NCBI RefSeq assembly: GCF_002077155.1
Contig: NZ_CP015027.1
Location: 2,706,501 to 2,770,500 of the forward strand
Source: Sporosarcina sp. P33
GTDB lineage: Bacteria; Bacillota; Bacilli; Bacillales_A; Planococcaceae
Reading direction: 5' to 3'
DNA length: 64,000 nucleotides
The notes below the pieces were generated by a model. The model was not told the DNA's origin and ran no database searches. It saw nothing but the letters and a program-made list of their open reading frames with translations. A program made the position numbers and the translations under genes. Of this stretch, positions 26,348 through 37,127 are shown in pieces (positions within the stretch are counted from its first letter, which is position 1; each line of letters starts with the position of its first letter).

Positions 26348-26519
26348 TGAATCCTCTCCTATAGGTACTGATAAGTTCTCGTTATTATGTCTTTATAGTT
26401 TATCGTTAATAGAGAGAGTAAGTCAAAAGAATGAATGATAAGGCGAAGGTTTTGTCATCTCTGCTAAATGTTGTTATTCTGAAATAACAGCAAATGATCG
26501 CAGGAAAAGAGGAATCGGA

Positions 26520-27362
26520 ATGATTATTCGTTCAGAACAATGGCGGGAAATACCTGTCCTTCATATCGTGGAACAGTCAAAAGAGGCCGAGCGTATTCCG
26601 GTCGTACTATTTTTTCACGGATTTACCAGTGCGAAAGAACATAATTTACATTATGCATATAACTTGGCGAAACAAGGAATCCGTGTTATTTTGCCGGAAG
26701 CAAAGCTGCATGGAGACCGTTCAGAATCATTGGATGAGTTTCAGCTGGCATTAAACTTTTGGGAAATCGTTTTGAATTCAATTAAAGAAGCGGACATGCT
26801 ATATGAAGAGCTGCATCGAAAAGGGCTGGCAGACGACAGCACGCCAATCGGGATGGCAGGCACGTCGATGGGCGGCATCACTACTTTCGGCTGTCTGGCA
26901 AGCTATGACTGGATTGATGCAGCTTCTGTCATGATGGGCTCACCGGCATTCACACGTCTGGCAAAAGGACAGATCGCTTATGCGGAGCGCGGCGGCCGGA
27001 AAATTCCTGTATCTGCCGAAGAACGTGAGAAGCTGTTTACTGCACTTGATCAAGTGGATTTATCAAAAAATGCAAGAAGACTTCATCAGCGTCCGCTGTT
27101 CATGTGGCACGGAGAGCAAGATACTATGGTGCCATTTGAAATCACAAAAGACTTCTATGAAGAAATTCAGCAAGATTACGAAGACCATCCGGAACGCCTG
27201 AAATGGATGCCTGACGAAAATGCGGGACATACAGTTTCACGTAAGGGAATGCTTGCTTCAGTCGATTGGCTTGCACAGCATTTGCTTGCGCGGCAGTATG
27301 TTGGTAAGATAGAATCATCACACATCAGAGAGGAGCATTCCGATGAGCGAAGAAGAAATTAA
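26520..27362 (+). CDS. yitV: Alpha/beta hydrolase, YitV-like
   Basis: A 280-residue serine hydrolase. The oxyanion segment is FFHGFTSAKEHN, the nucleophile elbow is AGTSMGG, the acid is in WHGEQDTMVPF, and the His is in NAGHTVSRKG, so a full catalytic triad is present. Its substrate is unknown. The 3' end overlaps yitW by 20 bases. AAGAGG lies before the ATG. Confidence 0.85.
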   Translation: MIIRSEQWREIPVLHIVEQSKEAERIPVVLFFHGFTSAKEHNLHYAYNLAKQGIRVILPEAKLHGDRSESLDEFQLALNFWEIVLNSIKEADMLYEELHRKGLADDSTPIGMAGTSMGGITTFGCLASYDWIDAASVMMGSPAFTRLAKGQIAYAERGGRKIPVSAEEREKLFTALDQVDLSKNARRLHQRPLFMWHGEQDTMVPFEITKDFYEEIQQDYEDHPERLKWMPDENAGHTVSRKGMLASVDWLAQHLLARQYVGKIESSHIREEHSDERRRN

Positions 27363-27654
27363 GCAATATTTGTTCGGTGCACTAGAAAACGTCATCGACC
27401 CTGAACTGGGTATTGATATCGTCAACCTTGGATTGGTTTACAATGCAGAGCTGCTTGAAGGCGGCGTTGCGAAAGTCACGATGACACTGACATCCATGGG
27501 CTGCCCGATGGGTCCGCAGATCGTAGCAAACATCAAGCAAGAACTGATGGAACTTCCTGAAGTGAAAGAAGCAGAAGTTGACATCGTCTGGAACCCCCCA
27601 TGGTCCCGCGACAACATGTCACGCTACGCAAAAATGGCACTCGGCGTAAGATAA
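27343..27654 (+). CDS. yitW: MIP18/DUF59 family iron-sulfur assembly protein, YitW-like
   Basis: A 103-residue DUF59 protein. The conserved DPELGIDIVNLGLVY and the reactive cysteine in TSMGCPMGPQI are present. Family members (SufT, the MIP18 group) help maturation of Fe-S proteins. GAGAGGAGC lies before the ATG, inside the end of yitV. A strong terminator follows. Confidence 0.9.
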   Translation: MSEEEIKQYLFGALENVIDPELGIDIVNLGLVYNAELLEGGVAKVTMTLTSMGCPMGPQIVANIKQELMELPEVKEAEVDIVWNPPWSRDNMSRYAKMALGVR

Positions 27655-27667
27655 TAGATCACACAAA

Positions 27668-27697
27668 CCACACGGTTCCCATCGTGTGGTTTTTTTA
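27668..27697 (+). terminator. Terminator after yitW
   Basis: The stem ACCACACG / CGTGTGGT with a seven-base loop is followed by seven T. Confidence 0.9.
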
Positions 27698-27894
27698 TTG
27701 GGAATGTACAGAATGGAGTGATTCGGGTCAGCCAGCGATTCTAAAATAATTATGATCGCGGCGTTAGGCAGTATGTGAATTATTTTGGCTGTTGAATCTA
27801 TTGCAGGATTGCGTGCAGAACAGATTACATTTTAAGTCCGTAATGACTGCAAATCTCCCTTTCATGTATAACAAAAGTATCTTCATCTAATCAA

Positions 27895-28030
27895 TGAGCG
27901 GATAACAGGCTAGTATGAGCGCTTGCACAGATCCATTGAGCGCTTAACGACAGTTTTGAGCGGTTGCCAGCCCGCATAGAGCGCTCACATATCCACTATG
28001 ATCGCTTAGGAAGGATTAATGAGCGGCAGC
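27895..28030. repeat. Array of seven TGAGCG-type motifs at ~21-bp spacing
   Basis: The motif (consensus TGAGCGCTT) starts at 27895, 27916, 27937, 27957, 27977 (degenerate, TAGAGCGCT), 27999 (TGATCGCTT) and 28020. The spacing is 20-22 bases, two turns of B-DNA. The bases between are only weakly alike (CCAT or similar before several copies). The whole gap 27698-28225 otherwise shows no gene. Confidence 0.7.
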
Positions 28031-28225
28031 CGAGGGTGTTTCAAGATCACGGCACAGCCAAACACTACTTCAGAGACGACATAAATGAAATGGAGCGGAA
28101 AACCTCATACGCAGATTAAATCAGTCCTTCATTTCCATTAAATGATAAGAAAAAGAAGGAATTGCGGGTTTTTGTCGAATAGGATGATGTAGCGTCAAAC
28201 AGAATGTATTAGGGGGAATAGGAAA

Positions 28226-28705
28226 ATGTCAGTAAAAACAGCAGACCTTTGCGATGATTTCATCGACGAACTGCAAGTATGCACGGTAGAATTCAAATCC
28301 TATGGAAAGCACAAGCGCTTTTCGGGGCCGATCTCGACGGTTAAAGTCTACGAAGACAACGTCCTGGTCAAGGAAGCACTGCAAACCATTCCAGAGGGCA
28401 ATGTGCTGGTTGTCGACGGGGGAGGCTCGAAACGCTGCGCACTAATGGGGGATATGCTCGGCGAAATCGCACAAGACCGTAAACTCGCAGGTGTCATCAT
28501 TTACGGATGCGCGCGCGATACAGCGGACATTGGCACGCAGGAAATTGGGGTTATGGCAATCGGCAGCATGCCGGTGAAAAGTATTAAACGCGGTGAAGGT
28601 CAGCGGGACGAAGTGCTTCACTTCGGCAACGTGGAATGGACGCCAGGCCATTACGTTTACGCAGATGAAGACGGTGTAGTAGTGGCACCCCGCAAACTGG
28701 TATAA
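28226..28705 (+). CDS. rraA: RraA family protein
   Basis: A 159-residue protein of the RraA/MenG-like fold. It shows KTADLCDDF at the N-terminus, VLVVDGGGSKRCALMGDMLGEIA and GVIIYGCARDTADI. E. coli RraA inhibits RNase E; many relatives are metal-dependent aldolases or decarboxylases. The conserved GGGS...R and D motifs are kept. In an organism whose main endonuclease is RNase Y, an RNase E inhibitor role is doubtful. AGGGGGAATAGG precedes the ATG. It stands alone between the motif array and the clpB promoter. Confidence 0.88.
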   Translation: MSVKTADLCDDFIDELQVCTVEFKSYGKHKRFSGPISTVKVYEDNVLVKEALQTIPEGNVLVVDGGGSKRCALMGDMLGEIAQDRKLAGVIIYGCARDTADIGTQEIGVMAIGSMPVKSIKRGEGQRDEVLHFGNVEWTPGHYVYADEDGVVVAPRKLV

Positions 28706-28710
28706 TCGAC

Positions 28711-28739
28711 GTCGTCCGCTTCTTGCGGGCGGCTTTTTT
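28711..28739 (+). terminator. Terminator after rraA
   Basis: The stem GTCCGC / GCGGGC, extended by GG on the 3' side, is followed by CTTTTTT. Confidence 0.7.
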
Positions 28740-28788
28740 CTATACAGAAATGGACGAAAAAACAGCGGCTTTATTTGAGGTAAATTCT

Positions 28789-28817
28789 TTTACATTTCCT
28801 TCATAATAGACTATAAT
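28789..28817 (+). promoter_or_regulatory. SigA-type promoter of clpB
   Basis: TTTACA (28789-28794), a 17-base spacer, and TATAAT (28812-28817). Confidence 0.8.
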
Positions 28818-28823
28818 TAAATT

Positions 28824-28840
28824 AATCAAAGATAGTCAAA
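28824..28840 (+). promoter_or_regulatory. CtsR-type operator
   Basis: AATCAAAGATAGTCAAA matches the CtsR heptamer direct repeat (RGTCAAA NAN RGTCAAA) with one mismatch in the first heptamer. An extra GTCAAAC overlaps its end. It lies seven bases after the -10 box, where bound repressor would block the polymerase. The match is by eye; ctsR itself is not in the window. Confidence 0.78.
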
Positions 28841-28866
28841 GTCAAACAAATGAAAGGCGGATGTAT

Positions 28867-31017
28867 ATGCGTATGGATGGAATGCAAGAAGATCAGCGCA
28901 CACCACTGGAGCAATTTGGCCGTAATCTCGTGGATGAAGTGAAAAATGGAAAAATGGATCCGGTAATTGGCCGGGATGAAGAAATCCGAAATGTCATTCG
29001 AATATTATCAAGAAAGACGAAAAACAACCCGGTTCTCATTGGGGAACCGGGTGTAGGGAAGACCGCAATCGTTGAAGGGCTCGCCCAGCGCATCGTTAAA
29101 GGTGACGTGCCGGAAGGATTGAAAGACCGTCAGATATTTGAACTCGATATGAGTGCATTGATTGCGGGCGCGAAGTATCGGGGGGAATTTGAAGAACGTC
29201 TGAAAGGCGTGCTGAAACAAGTAAAAGACAGTGAAGGGGAAATCATTTTATTCATCGATGAAATCCACACGATTGTCGGAGCAGGAAAGACGGAAGGCGC
29301 GATGGATGCGGGGAATATGCTGAAGCCGATGCTTGCGCGGGGAGAACTGTACTGTATTGGTGCTACGACACTCGACGAGTACCGCATGTATATCGAGAAA
29401 GATCCTGCGCTTGAGCGACGCTTCCAGCAAGTGATGGTACGGGAACCGTCTGTAGAAGACACAGTTTCAATTTTGCGCGGACTGAAAGAGCGTTTTGAGC
29501 TGCATCACGGAGTGCGTATTCATGACCGGGCTTTAGTTGCCGCTGCCACATTATCGGACCGTTATTTGACAGAGCGTTTCATGCCGGATAAAGCTATTGA
29601 TTTAATTGATGAAGCAAGTGCGATGATCCGGACGGAAATTGACTCTATGCCGTCAGAGTTGGATGCGGTAACCCGCAGAATAATGCAGCTTGAAATTGAA
29701 GAACAGGCACTTCGCAAAGAAAAAGATTCCATGAGCCAGTCGCGCCTGAAGACATTGCGTGAAGAGCTGCAGGAATTGAAAGATTCATCCAAAGAGATGC
29801 GTGAACAATGGGATGAAGAAAAAGCGGCATTGAAAAAGGTTCAGAGCAAACGGGAGGAACTCGATCGTTATCGCCGGGAGCTGGAAGAGGCACAAAGCCG
29901 TTTTGATTTGAACAAAGCCGCGGAATTGCAGTACGGAAAAATTCCTGAACTTGAAAAGGAATTGAAGGCACTGGAAAGTCCGCTGGAGGGCAGCCAGGAT
30001 CTCCGCCTGTTGCGTGAAGAAGTGACAGAAGAAGAGATTGCTTCCATTGTGGCGCGCTGGACAGGCATTCCTGTGACAAAACTGGTCGAAGGTGAACGGG
30101 AAAAGCTATTGCGTTTGCATGAAACGCTGAAAGAACGCGTCATCGGTCAGGATAATGCGGTGCAGCTTGTAACGGAAGCTGTATGGCGTGCGCGTGCGGG
30201 TATCCAGGATCCGCATAAACCGATTGGGTCATTCCTGTTTTTAGGGCCGACTGGAGTCGGGAAAACCGAACTTGCCAAAACATTGGCAGCCACATTATTT
30301 GATTCGGAAGACCACTTTGTGCGAATCGATATGTCAGAGTATATGGAAAAACACAGTGTGTCCCGCTTAGTCGGAGCACCTCCGGGGTATATCGGTTATG
30401 AAGAAGGCGGGCAGTTAACAGAGGCGGTTCGCCGGAATCCATATGCGGTCGTACTGCTCGATGAAATTGAAAAAGCGCATCCCGATGTGGCAAATATTTT
30501 GCTGCAAATCTTGGATGACGGACGCATCACAGACAGTCAGGGCCGTTTGGTGAACTTTACTAATACCGTTGTGATTATGACTTCAAATATCGGATCAGCC
30601 TATTTACTTGAAAATGATCTGGATGCTGAAGATCATGCGAAAGAAGATTTAATCATGGCTGAGCTTCGCCGTCATTTTAAACCGGAACTGCTGAACCGTA
30701 TGGACGATATCATTATCTTCCATTCACTGACTGAAGAATCGTTTAAAGGAATTACACGCAAAATGCTTGGCGATGTGGTCAGCCGTCTGGCAGAGCAAGA
30801 TATCCCGCTTCTTTATGACGATGAAGTACTGGACTGGATTGTTCGTGAAGGTGCGGATGCCGACTTCGGTGCCCGTCCGCTGAAACGGTTTATTCAGCGC
30901 TATGTGGAAACAAAAGTAGCAAAAGAAGTAATTCGGGGAGGTCTGGAAGAAGGCCAGCCGATCAAATTGTCGATGGAAGATGGACAATTAGCCGTGCATG
31001 TTACACAGAAGGCATAA
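28867..31017 (+). CDS. clpB: ClpB-type AAA+ disaggregase lacking the N-terminal domain
   Basis: A 716-residue protein with two AAA+ rings. D1 has GEPGVGKT and LFIDEIH; a ClpB-like coiled-coil M domain follows (about residues 270-400, from [20 protein letters not shown]). D2 has GPTGVGKTE and [10 protein letters not shown]. Full-length ClpB is about 860 residues; this one starts directly at the linker before D1 ([13 protein letters not shown]), so the roughly 140-residue N domain is missing. The promoter and operator lie directly upstream, so this is not a mis-called start. The ATG at 28867 is six bases after AAAGGCGG; the ATG at 28861 abuts that site. It lacks the ClpP-binding and UVR features of ClpC/ClpE. 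Confidence 0.88.
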   Translation: MRMDGMQEDQRTPLEQFGRNLVDEVKNGKMDPVIGRDEEIRNVIRILSRKTKNNPVLIGEPGVGKTAIVEGLAQRIVKGDVPEGLKDRQIFELDMSALIAGAKYRGEFEERLKGVLKQVKDSEGEIILFIDEIHTIVGAGKTEGAMDAGNMLKPMLARGELYCIGATTLDEYRMYIEKDPALERRFQQVMVREPSVEDTVSILRGLKERFELHHGVRIHDRALVAAATLSDRYLTERFMPDKAIDLIDEASAMIRTEIDSMPSELDAVTRRIMQLEIEEQALRKEKDSMSQSRLKTLREELQELKDSSKEMREQWDEEKAALKKVQSKREELDRYRRELEEAQSRFDLNKAAELQYGKIPELEKELKALESPLEGSQDLRLLREEVTEEEIASIVARWTGIPVTKLVEGEREKLLRLHETLKERVIGQDNAVQLVTEAVWRARAGIQDPHKPIGSFLFLGPTGVGKTELAKTLAATLFDSEDHFVRIDMSEYMEKHSVSRLVGAPPGYIGYEEGGQLTEAVRRNPYAVVLLDEIEKAHPDVANILLQILDDGRITDSQGRLVNFTNTVVIMTSNIGSAYLLENDLDAEDHAKEDLIMAELRRHFKPELLNRMDDIIIFHSLTEESFKGITRKMLGDVVSRLAEQDIPLLYDDEVLDWIVREGADADFGARPLKRFIQRYVETKVAKEVIRGGLEEGQPIKLSMEDGQLAVHVTQKA

Positions 31018-31028
31018 GAAAAAAGATA

Positions 31029-31067
31029 AAAAGCGTAAGAACTGGTGAACAGTTCTTACGCTTTTTT
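31029..31067 (+). terminator. Terminator after clpB
   Basis: A perfect stem AAAAGCGTAAGAACT / AGTTCTTACGCTTTT ends in TT. It may also serve the converging yjzD-like gene. Confidence 0.9.
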
Positions 31068-31076
31068 AGTCGTCAA

Positions 31077-31259
31077 TCAAACGTCTGCAGGCGACTCATC
31101 TGGAATAACAGCTGTGATAATCAGTACAACAACAGCTAAAACGATAGAGACGGTTACGCCCGCCATGAAGTCAAATTCAAAGCCTCCAATAGAACCGGCA
31201 ACGTAGTTTAACATAGCTACCAATAGGAACGACCAAACAAATGTCATAATATAGTGCAT
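31077..31259 (-). CDS. yjzD: YjzD-like DUF2929 small membrane protein
   Basis: A 60-residue protein with two hydrophobic helices (FVWSFLLVAMLNYVAGSI and AGVTVSIVLAVVVLIITAVIP). Its pattern fits DUF2929/YjzD. The ATG at 31259 is six bases after GAGGTG; an in-frame GTG at 31268 lies within that site. It faces fabH across a shared upstream region. YjzD also lies upstream of fabH in B. subtilis, but the family call is from memory of a short sequence. Confidence 0.65.
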   Translation of the reverse strand: MHYIMTFVWSFLLVAMLNYVAGSIGGFEFDFMAGVTVSIVLAVVVLIITAVIPDESPADV

Positions 31260-31362
31260 GATTTTCACCTCGACTAGTCTATTTCAAAGTATATCATACC
31301 ATAGCGGGCTAAACCGATGAAATGATAATATCCATTATATTTGACGAAAAAGTGTCCTCTTC

Positions 31363-31391
31363 TTGAATAAAGGCTCGTTTTCTTTTATAAT
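31363..31391 (+). promoter_or_regulatory. SigA-type promoter of fabH-fabF
   Basis: TTGAAT (31363-31368), a 17-base spacer, and TATAAT (31386-31391). Confidence 0.75.
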
Positions 31392-31408
31392 TACCACCAG
31401 GTACTAAT
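31390..31408 (+). promoter_or_regulatory. FapR-type operator at fabH
   Basis: ATTACCACCAGGTACTAAT is an imperfect inverted repeat, and its right half fits the FapR consensus half ending GTACTAAT. It overlaps the end of the -10 box, so bound FapR would stop initiation; malonyl-CoA would release it. FapR control of fabHA-fabF is known in B. subtilis. The fapR gene is not in the window. Confidence 0.72.
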
Positions 31409-31437
31409 ATTAGATGATAAGGAACGGGGTAGATGAA

Positions 31438-32370
31438 ATGAGAGCTGGGCTTTTAGGAGTGGGGAAATATGTTCCGCCGACTGTTATAACAAATGAAGAT
31501 TTAGAAAAACGTATAGATACTTCCGATGAATGGATTCGCACGCGCACCGGCATTGAGGAGCGCAGAATTGCGGACGATGAAACAAACACTTCAGACATGG
31601 CGTATGAAGCGGCAAAAGCTGCACTGGAGTCAGCGGATATCCGTGCTGATCAAATTGGTCTGATTCTGGTGGCCACAGTAACACCTGATCATATATTCCC
31701 TTCAGTTGCCACAATGATTCAGGATCGCCTCGGCGCTAAAAATGCTGCAGCGATGGATATTTCCGCAGCCTGTGCAGGATTTATGTATGGTGTAGTGACG
31801 GCAAAGCAATTTGTTGAATCTGGTGCTTATGATTATGTTCTGGTAGTAGGTGTAGAAAAATTATCGAAGATTGTGGACTGGGAAGACCGTAATACCGCTG
31901 TTTTATTCGGAGACGGTGCCGGTGCGACAGTCGTAGGTAAAGTAAGTGAAGGAAGAGGTATTCTTTCATTTGAATTGGGAGCGGACGGTTCCGGAGGGAA
32001 GCATCTGTGCCACAATGATCACTTAGAAATGAACGGCCGTGAAGTATTTAAGTTTGCGGTTCGCCAAATGGGAGAATCTGCAGTGAGCGTTGCAGAAAAA
32101 GCGGGACTGACGAAAGATGATGTAGATTATCTGATACCGCACCAAGCGAATATCCGTATTATGGAAGCATCCCGTGAACGTCTCGGACTGCCAATCGAGA
32201 AAATGTCAAAAACAGTCCACAAATACGGAAATACATCTGCTGCATCAATTCCGATTTCATTAACAGATGATTTAGCGGAAGGCCGCGTCAAGGATGATGA
32301 TATTATCGTGCTGGTAGGATTCGGGGGCGGCTTGACATGGGGCGCCTTATGTATAAAATGGGGTAAGTAA
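31438..32370 (+). CDS. fabH: 3-oxoacyl-ACP synthase III (KAS III)
   Basis: A 310-residue condensing enzyme that joins an acyl-CoA primer to malonyl-ACP and so sets the branched or straight chain type. The catalytic Cys is in [12 protein letters not shown], the His in [12 protein letters not shown], and the Asn in [10 protein letters not shown]. The ATG at 31438 (MRAGLLGVG) has GGGGTAGATGAA before it and fits family starts; an in-frame ATG lies 24 bases upstream. It is followed 44 bases later by fabF in the same operon. Confidence 0.95.
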   Translation: MRAGLLGVGKYVPPTVITNEDLEKRIDTSDEWIRTRTGIEERRIADDETNTSDMAYEAAKAALESADIRADQIGLILVATVTPDHIFPSVATMIQDRLGAKNAAAMDISAACAGFMYGVVTAKQFVESGAYDYVLVVGVEKLSKIVDWEDRNTAVLFGDGAGATVVGKVSEGRGILSFELGADGSGGKHLCHNDHLEMNGREVFKFAVRQMGESAVSVAEKAGLTKDDVDYLIPHQANIRIMEASRERLGLPIEKMSKTVHKYGNTSAASIPISLTDDLAEGRVKDDDIIVLVGFGGGLTWGALCIKWGK

Positions 32371-32414
32371 ACAACCGGTTTAACTAAAGTTGACGATAGA
32401 AAGGGAGTTTAGAA

Positions 32415-33650
32415 TTGGAAAAACGACGTGTAGTGGTAACGGGTATCGGCGGAGTCACACCAGTAGGAAATACTGCTGAAGAATCGTGGAAAGCGGTTTT
32501 GGAAGGAAAGTCAGGCATTGATGTCATGACAAGACTGGACCAAGAGAAATTCCCTGTCAGTGTAATGGCTGAAGTGAAAGGTTTCGATATCGAGCAATAT
32601 GTATCACGCAAAGACGCTCGTAAAATGGACCGCTTCACGCACTATGCTGTCGCTTCAGCGATGATGGCAATGAAAGATGCGAACCTTGAACTTGAAGGCG
32701 ACCTGGCACTGCGTACGGGCGTCTGGATCGGTTCTGGAATCGGCGGCATGGAATCTCATGAAACCCAGTTCAATACATTCCTTGAAAAAGGATACCGCCG
32801 CGTCAGTCCGTTTTTCGTCCCGATGATGATTCCGGATATGGCGGCAGGACAAGTATCGATCTTCACTGGCGCGAAAGGAATCAACTCTTGTTCCGTGACT
32901 GCCTGTGCGTCAGGCACGAACTCTATCGGTGATGCATTTGAAGTGATCCTTCGCGGAGATGCGGATGTCATGATCACGGGCGGAACAGAAGCGCCGATCA
33001 CATCTCTTGCAGTAGCAGGCTTCATCGCAAGCACCGCATTATCATTAAATCCGGATCCAGCAAAGGCTTCCCGTCCGTTCGATAAAGACCGCGATGGTTT
33101 CGTAATGGGTGAAGGCGCGGGGATCTTGATTTTGGAAGAGTACGAACATGCAGTTGCGCGCGGTGCGAAAATCTATGCTGAAATCGTAGGGTACGGTTCA
33201 ACTGGAGATGCGCATCATATTACAGCACCGGCACCGGGCGGGGAAGGCGGCGCGCGTGCAATGCAGCAGGCATTGGCAAAAGCAGGCGTGGAGCCGACAC
33301 AAGTGGACTATATCAATGCCCACGGAACGAGTACGCCATATAATGATCTATTTGAAACGATGGCAGCGAAGACCGTGTTCGGCGATCATGCGTATAATTT
33401 GGCAATGAGTTCTACGAAGTCGATGACCGGCCACTTGCTTGGAGCGGCTGGCGGTATTGAAGCGATCTTTACTGTAAAGGCGCTGCAGGAAGGAATTCTG
33501 CCTCCGACTATGAACTACGAGACGCCAGATCCTGAGTGTGATTTGGATTATGTCGTGAATGAAGCACGCAGAGCGGATATTACGTATGCAATGAGTAACT
33601 CGCTTGGCTTTGGCGGCCATAATGCATCGCTGGTATTTAAGAAAATATAA
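32415..33650 (+). CDS. fabF: 3-oxoacyl-ACP synthase II (KAS II)
   Basis: A 411-residue elongation condensing enzyme of fatty acid synthesis. The catalytic Cys is in [12 protein letters not shown], and the two His are in [11 protein letters not shown] and [15 protein letters not shown] start follows AAGGGAG by eight bases. It shares the FapR-type promoter with fabH. The length is standard. Confidence 0.96.
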   Translation: MEKRRVVVTGIGGVTPVGNTAEESWKAVLEGKSGIDVMTRLDQEKFPVSVMAEVKGFDIEQYVSRKDARKMDRFTHYAVASAMMAMKDANLELEGDLALRTGVWIGSGIGGMESHETQFNTFLEKGYRRVSPFFVPMMIPDMAAGQVSIFTGAKGINSCSVTACASGTNSIGDAFEVILRGDADVMITGGTEAPITSLAVAGFIASTALSLNPDPAKASRPFDKDRDGFVMGEGAGILILEEYEHAVARGAKIYAEIVGYGSTGDAHHITAPAPGGEGGARAMQQALAKAGVEPTQVDYINAHGTSTPYNDLFETMAAKTVFGDHAYNLAMSSTKSMTGHLLGAAGGIEAIFTVKALQEGILPPTMNYETPDPECDLDYVVNEARRADITYAMSNSLGFGGHNASLVFKKI

Positions 33651-33780
33651 GCTGAAAGCGGTGAATGTCAGGGATGTTACAATATTCTCTGACGCATCTG
33701 AAAACCCATTCTGATTTCATTGAACTGGCAGACGTTTTTAATTACAGAACGCGGTTTCATGAAAAAATGTAATAAAAGTC

Positions 33781-33832
33781 AAAAGACTGAAGACAAACTC
33801 CGTTAACTATGGAGAGGTCTTCAGTCTTTTTA
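33781..33832 (+). terminator. Terminator after fabF
   Basis: The stem AAAGACTGAAGAC / GTCTTCAGTCTTT with a 22-base loop ends in a T run. The 130 bases before it hold no gene. Confidence 0.85.
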
Positions 33833-33903
33833 TTATGAGCACCGCTTTCCGTCTAATTGCATAGTGCCTGTACATAGGATGAAAGAAAACGGTAAAGGAC
33901 GAG

Positions 33904-35364
<1,461 letters not shown>

Positions 35365-35370
35365 CTTAAA

Positions 35371-35399
35371 ATTATATCGGTACGTTTTGAAAAATGCAA
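35371..35399 (-). promoter_or_regulatory. SigA-type promoter of the trpS T-box transcript
   Basis: On the minus strand TTGCAT (35399-35394), a 17-base spacer, and TATAAT (35376-35371). Confidence 0.75.
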
Positions 35400-35790
35400 C
35401 TTTCATTGATAATAAAAAAAGATTTCAGAGAAAATGAAACCTTTCAGTACACTTGTACGTACTATATAGAGAGGGAATTACTAGAAGAAAATTTATCTAA
35501 ATGAGAATGCGAGTAATTTCCACTCATAGGTTTAAAACATTTCAGCGTTGGGTATAAAAGTAGAAGGTGCTCATTTATCGCAGAAAACATCACGATTCTC
35601 CAATGAAATGTTAAAACATAAGAAATTTTGCATTCTAAAAAAGTTTTTTAAAAAAAGTATATTAATTGAGAATGATTATGTGTATAATGAGCAGTATAGA
35701 AACAAATTATAATAATTCTAAAGTGAAGCAGATGAATTTAAATATACTAAATCTACTGAGCGCAAGCCGTGGGAAAGGACGTGTCAATTA
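35400..35790. other. AT-rich regulatory gap between trpS and spx
   Basis: No open frame with a ribosome binding site is seen. The gap holds the upstream side of the trpS promoter and a long leader or multi-promoter region for spx. A TATAAT at 35683-35688 is a candidate spx -10 box, with no good -35 at 17 bases. Confidence 0.5.
35667..35681 (+). promoter_or_regulatory. Fur/PerR-family-like operator upstream of spx
   Basis: TGAGAATGATTATGT resembles the 7-1-7 inverted repeat of the Fur family. It matches a Fur core (TGATAAT N ATTATCA) at 11 of 14 positions and a PerR box at 10 of 14. It lies next to a TATAAT. In B. subtilis an spx promoter is repressed by PerR, so the location makes sense. Confidence 0.5.
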
Positions 35791-36189
35791 ATGGGTGTTA
35801 CACTTTATACATCACCTAGTTGTACATCTTGCAGAAAAGCAAAAGCATGGTTGGAGGAACATGAGATTCCTTACACAGAGCGTAACATTTTCTCTGAACC
35901 ATTGAATATTCAAGAAATTAAACAAATTCTTCGCATGACGGAAGATGGCACTGACGAAATTATTTCAACACGATCCAAAATCTTTCAAAAACTAAATGTT
36001 GACGTGGAAAGCCTTCCGCTTCAAAGATTATATGAATTGATTCAGGAACATCCGGGTCTTTTAAGACGGCCAATCATTCTAGATGAAAAAAGACTCCAAG
36101 TAGGGTACAATGAAGATGAGATTCGTCGTTTCCTACCGAGAAAAGTTAGAGCCTATCAGCTGCTCGAAGCGCGGCGTATGGTGAACTAA
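35791..36189 (+). CDS. spx: Transcriptional regulator Spx
   Basis: A 132-residue ArsC-fold protein that binds the RNA polymerase alpha subunit and redirects transcription under thiol stress. The redox switch CTSC is at residues 10-13 ([11 protein letters not shown]), and the RPI segment [23 protein letters not shown] is present. Length matches B. subtilis Spx (131). AAAGGA lies about 12 bases upstream. Its degradation adaptor SpxH and the ClpC adaptor MecA are encoded nearby. Confidence 0.96.
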   Translation: MGVTLYTSPSCTSCRKAKAWLEEHEIPYTERNIFSEPLNIQEIKQILRMTEDGTDEIISTRSKIFQKLNVDVESLPLQRLYELIQEHPGLLRRPIILDEKRLQVGYNEDEIRRFLPRKVRAYQLLEARRMVN

Positions 36190-36196
36190 TCTTAAT

Positions 36197-36249
36197 AAAA
36201 AAAGCTGATAGGGATGACACGGGATACAATTGTGCCTATCAGCTTTTTT
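36197..36249 (+). terminator. Terminator after spx
   Basis: The stem AAAAAGCTGATAGG / CCTATCAGCTTTTT with a loop of about 22 bases ends in T. Confidence 0.88.
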
Positions 36250-36427
36250 GAATTGATATTCCCTTGTATTCCTCTAGGCTAAGCACTTCAATGCTGACGA
36301 ATAAAAATGATTTGTCAGAAACCCTTTCGTAAACGGCAGTGTCGACATATAGTAATAATAAGCATTGCAAGTGTGTGTAAAGTATAGGACAGGGGAGGGC
36401 CTGTTCAACAGAAGGGAGAGATAAGGG

Positions 36428-37078
36428 ATGGAAATAGAGCGTATTAATGAAAACACGGTAAAGTTTAATTTGTCCTATGGAGATATTGAAGCCCGTGGAT
36501 TTAGTAAAGAAGACGTCTGGTACAATCGTGATAAAAGCGAAGAGCTTTTTTGGGATATGATGGATGAACTCGGTGACGACACAGAATTTGAAGTGGAAGG
36601 TCCGCTTTGGATTCAGGTGAACGCGATGAATGAAGGCATTGAAGTAATTGTTACTCGTGCACATCTTCCAAAGAACGCAGAATCCTCACAGTTTCCTTTT
36701 GGAATTGAAGACCCGGAAGAGCTGTTTGACCCGATTTTCGATGCAGTTAATGAAACGGAAGAGGATAGTGAGGAAGAGTTGCAAATCACTGACAAATTGT
36801 TTGTTTTCAATGAATTTGACCAGATCATACCATTGGCAGCCAAAATGATTTCACTTGAAGACGAATTTGATTCGCAGCTATATGCATTCGAGGATCGTTA
36901 TTATCTCAACTTACGTTTCGATTCTTCTTTGATTGAGAAGAAACGTGCCAAGGATATTGCCAGTATGGTTACGGAGTACGGTGCAATGTCGAAGATGTCG
37001 ATTCATCGTATAGCAGAATATGGTACAGTGGTCATGGATTCCGACGTGTTTGAACAAGTAAATAAATATTTCTCATAA
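36428..37078 (+). CDS. mecA: Adaptor protein MecA
   Basis: A 216-residue adaptor that hands ComK, ComS and other substrates to the ClpCP protease and helps ClpC assemble. The N-terminal substrate-binding domain (MEIERINENTVKFNLSYGDIEARGF) and a C-terminal ClpC-binding domain are joined by an acidic linker (about residues 95-120, EETEEDSEEEL). AAGGGAGAG precedes the ATG. The order spx-mecA-coiA-pepF is that of B. subtilis. Confidence 0.95.
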   Translation: MEIERINENTVKFNLSYGDIEARGFSKEDVWYNRDKSEELFWDMMDELGDDTEFEVEGPLWIQVNAMNEGIEVIVTRAHLPKNAESSQFPFGIEDPEELFDPIFDAVNETEEDSEEELQITDKLFVFNEFDQIIPLAAKMISLEDEFDSQLYAFEDRYYLNLRFDSSLIEKKRAKDIASMVTEYGAMSKMSIHRIAEYGTVVMDSDVFEQVNKYFS

Positions 37079-37087
37079 TACTCTGAA

Positions 37088-37117
37088 AGGCTACCAGTAA
37101 CTTGGTAGCTTTTTTTA
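37088..37117 (+). terminator. Terminator after mecA
   Basis: The stem GGCTACCAG / CTTGGTAGC with a short loop is followed by seven T. Confidence 0.85.
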
Positions 37118-37127
37118 TTTTGTCCAA

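Noticed and set aside
26472..26489. Inverted repeat TGTTATT/AATAACA between yitU and yitV as an operator
   Set aside because: The seven-base AT-rich arms are likely by chance in AT-rich intergenic DNA, and no matching regulator is known to me.
27895..28030. CRISPR-like array
   Set aside because: The repeated part is only 6-9 bases, the period is about 21, and there are no cas genes. It does not fit CRISPR structure.
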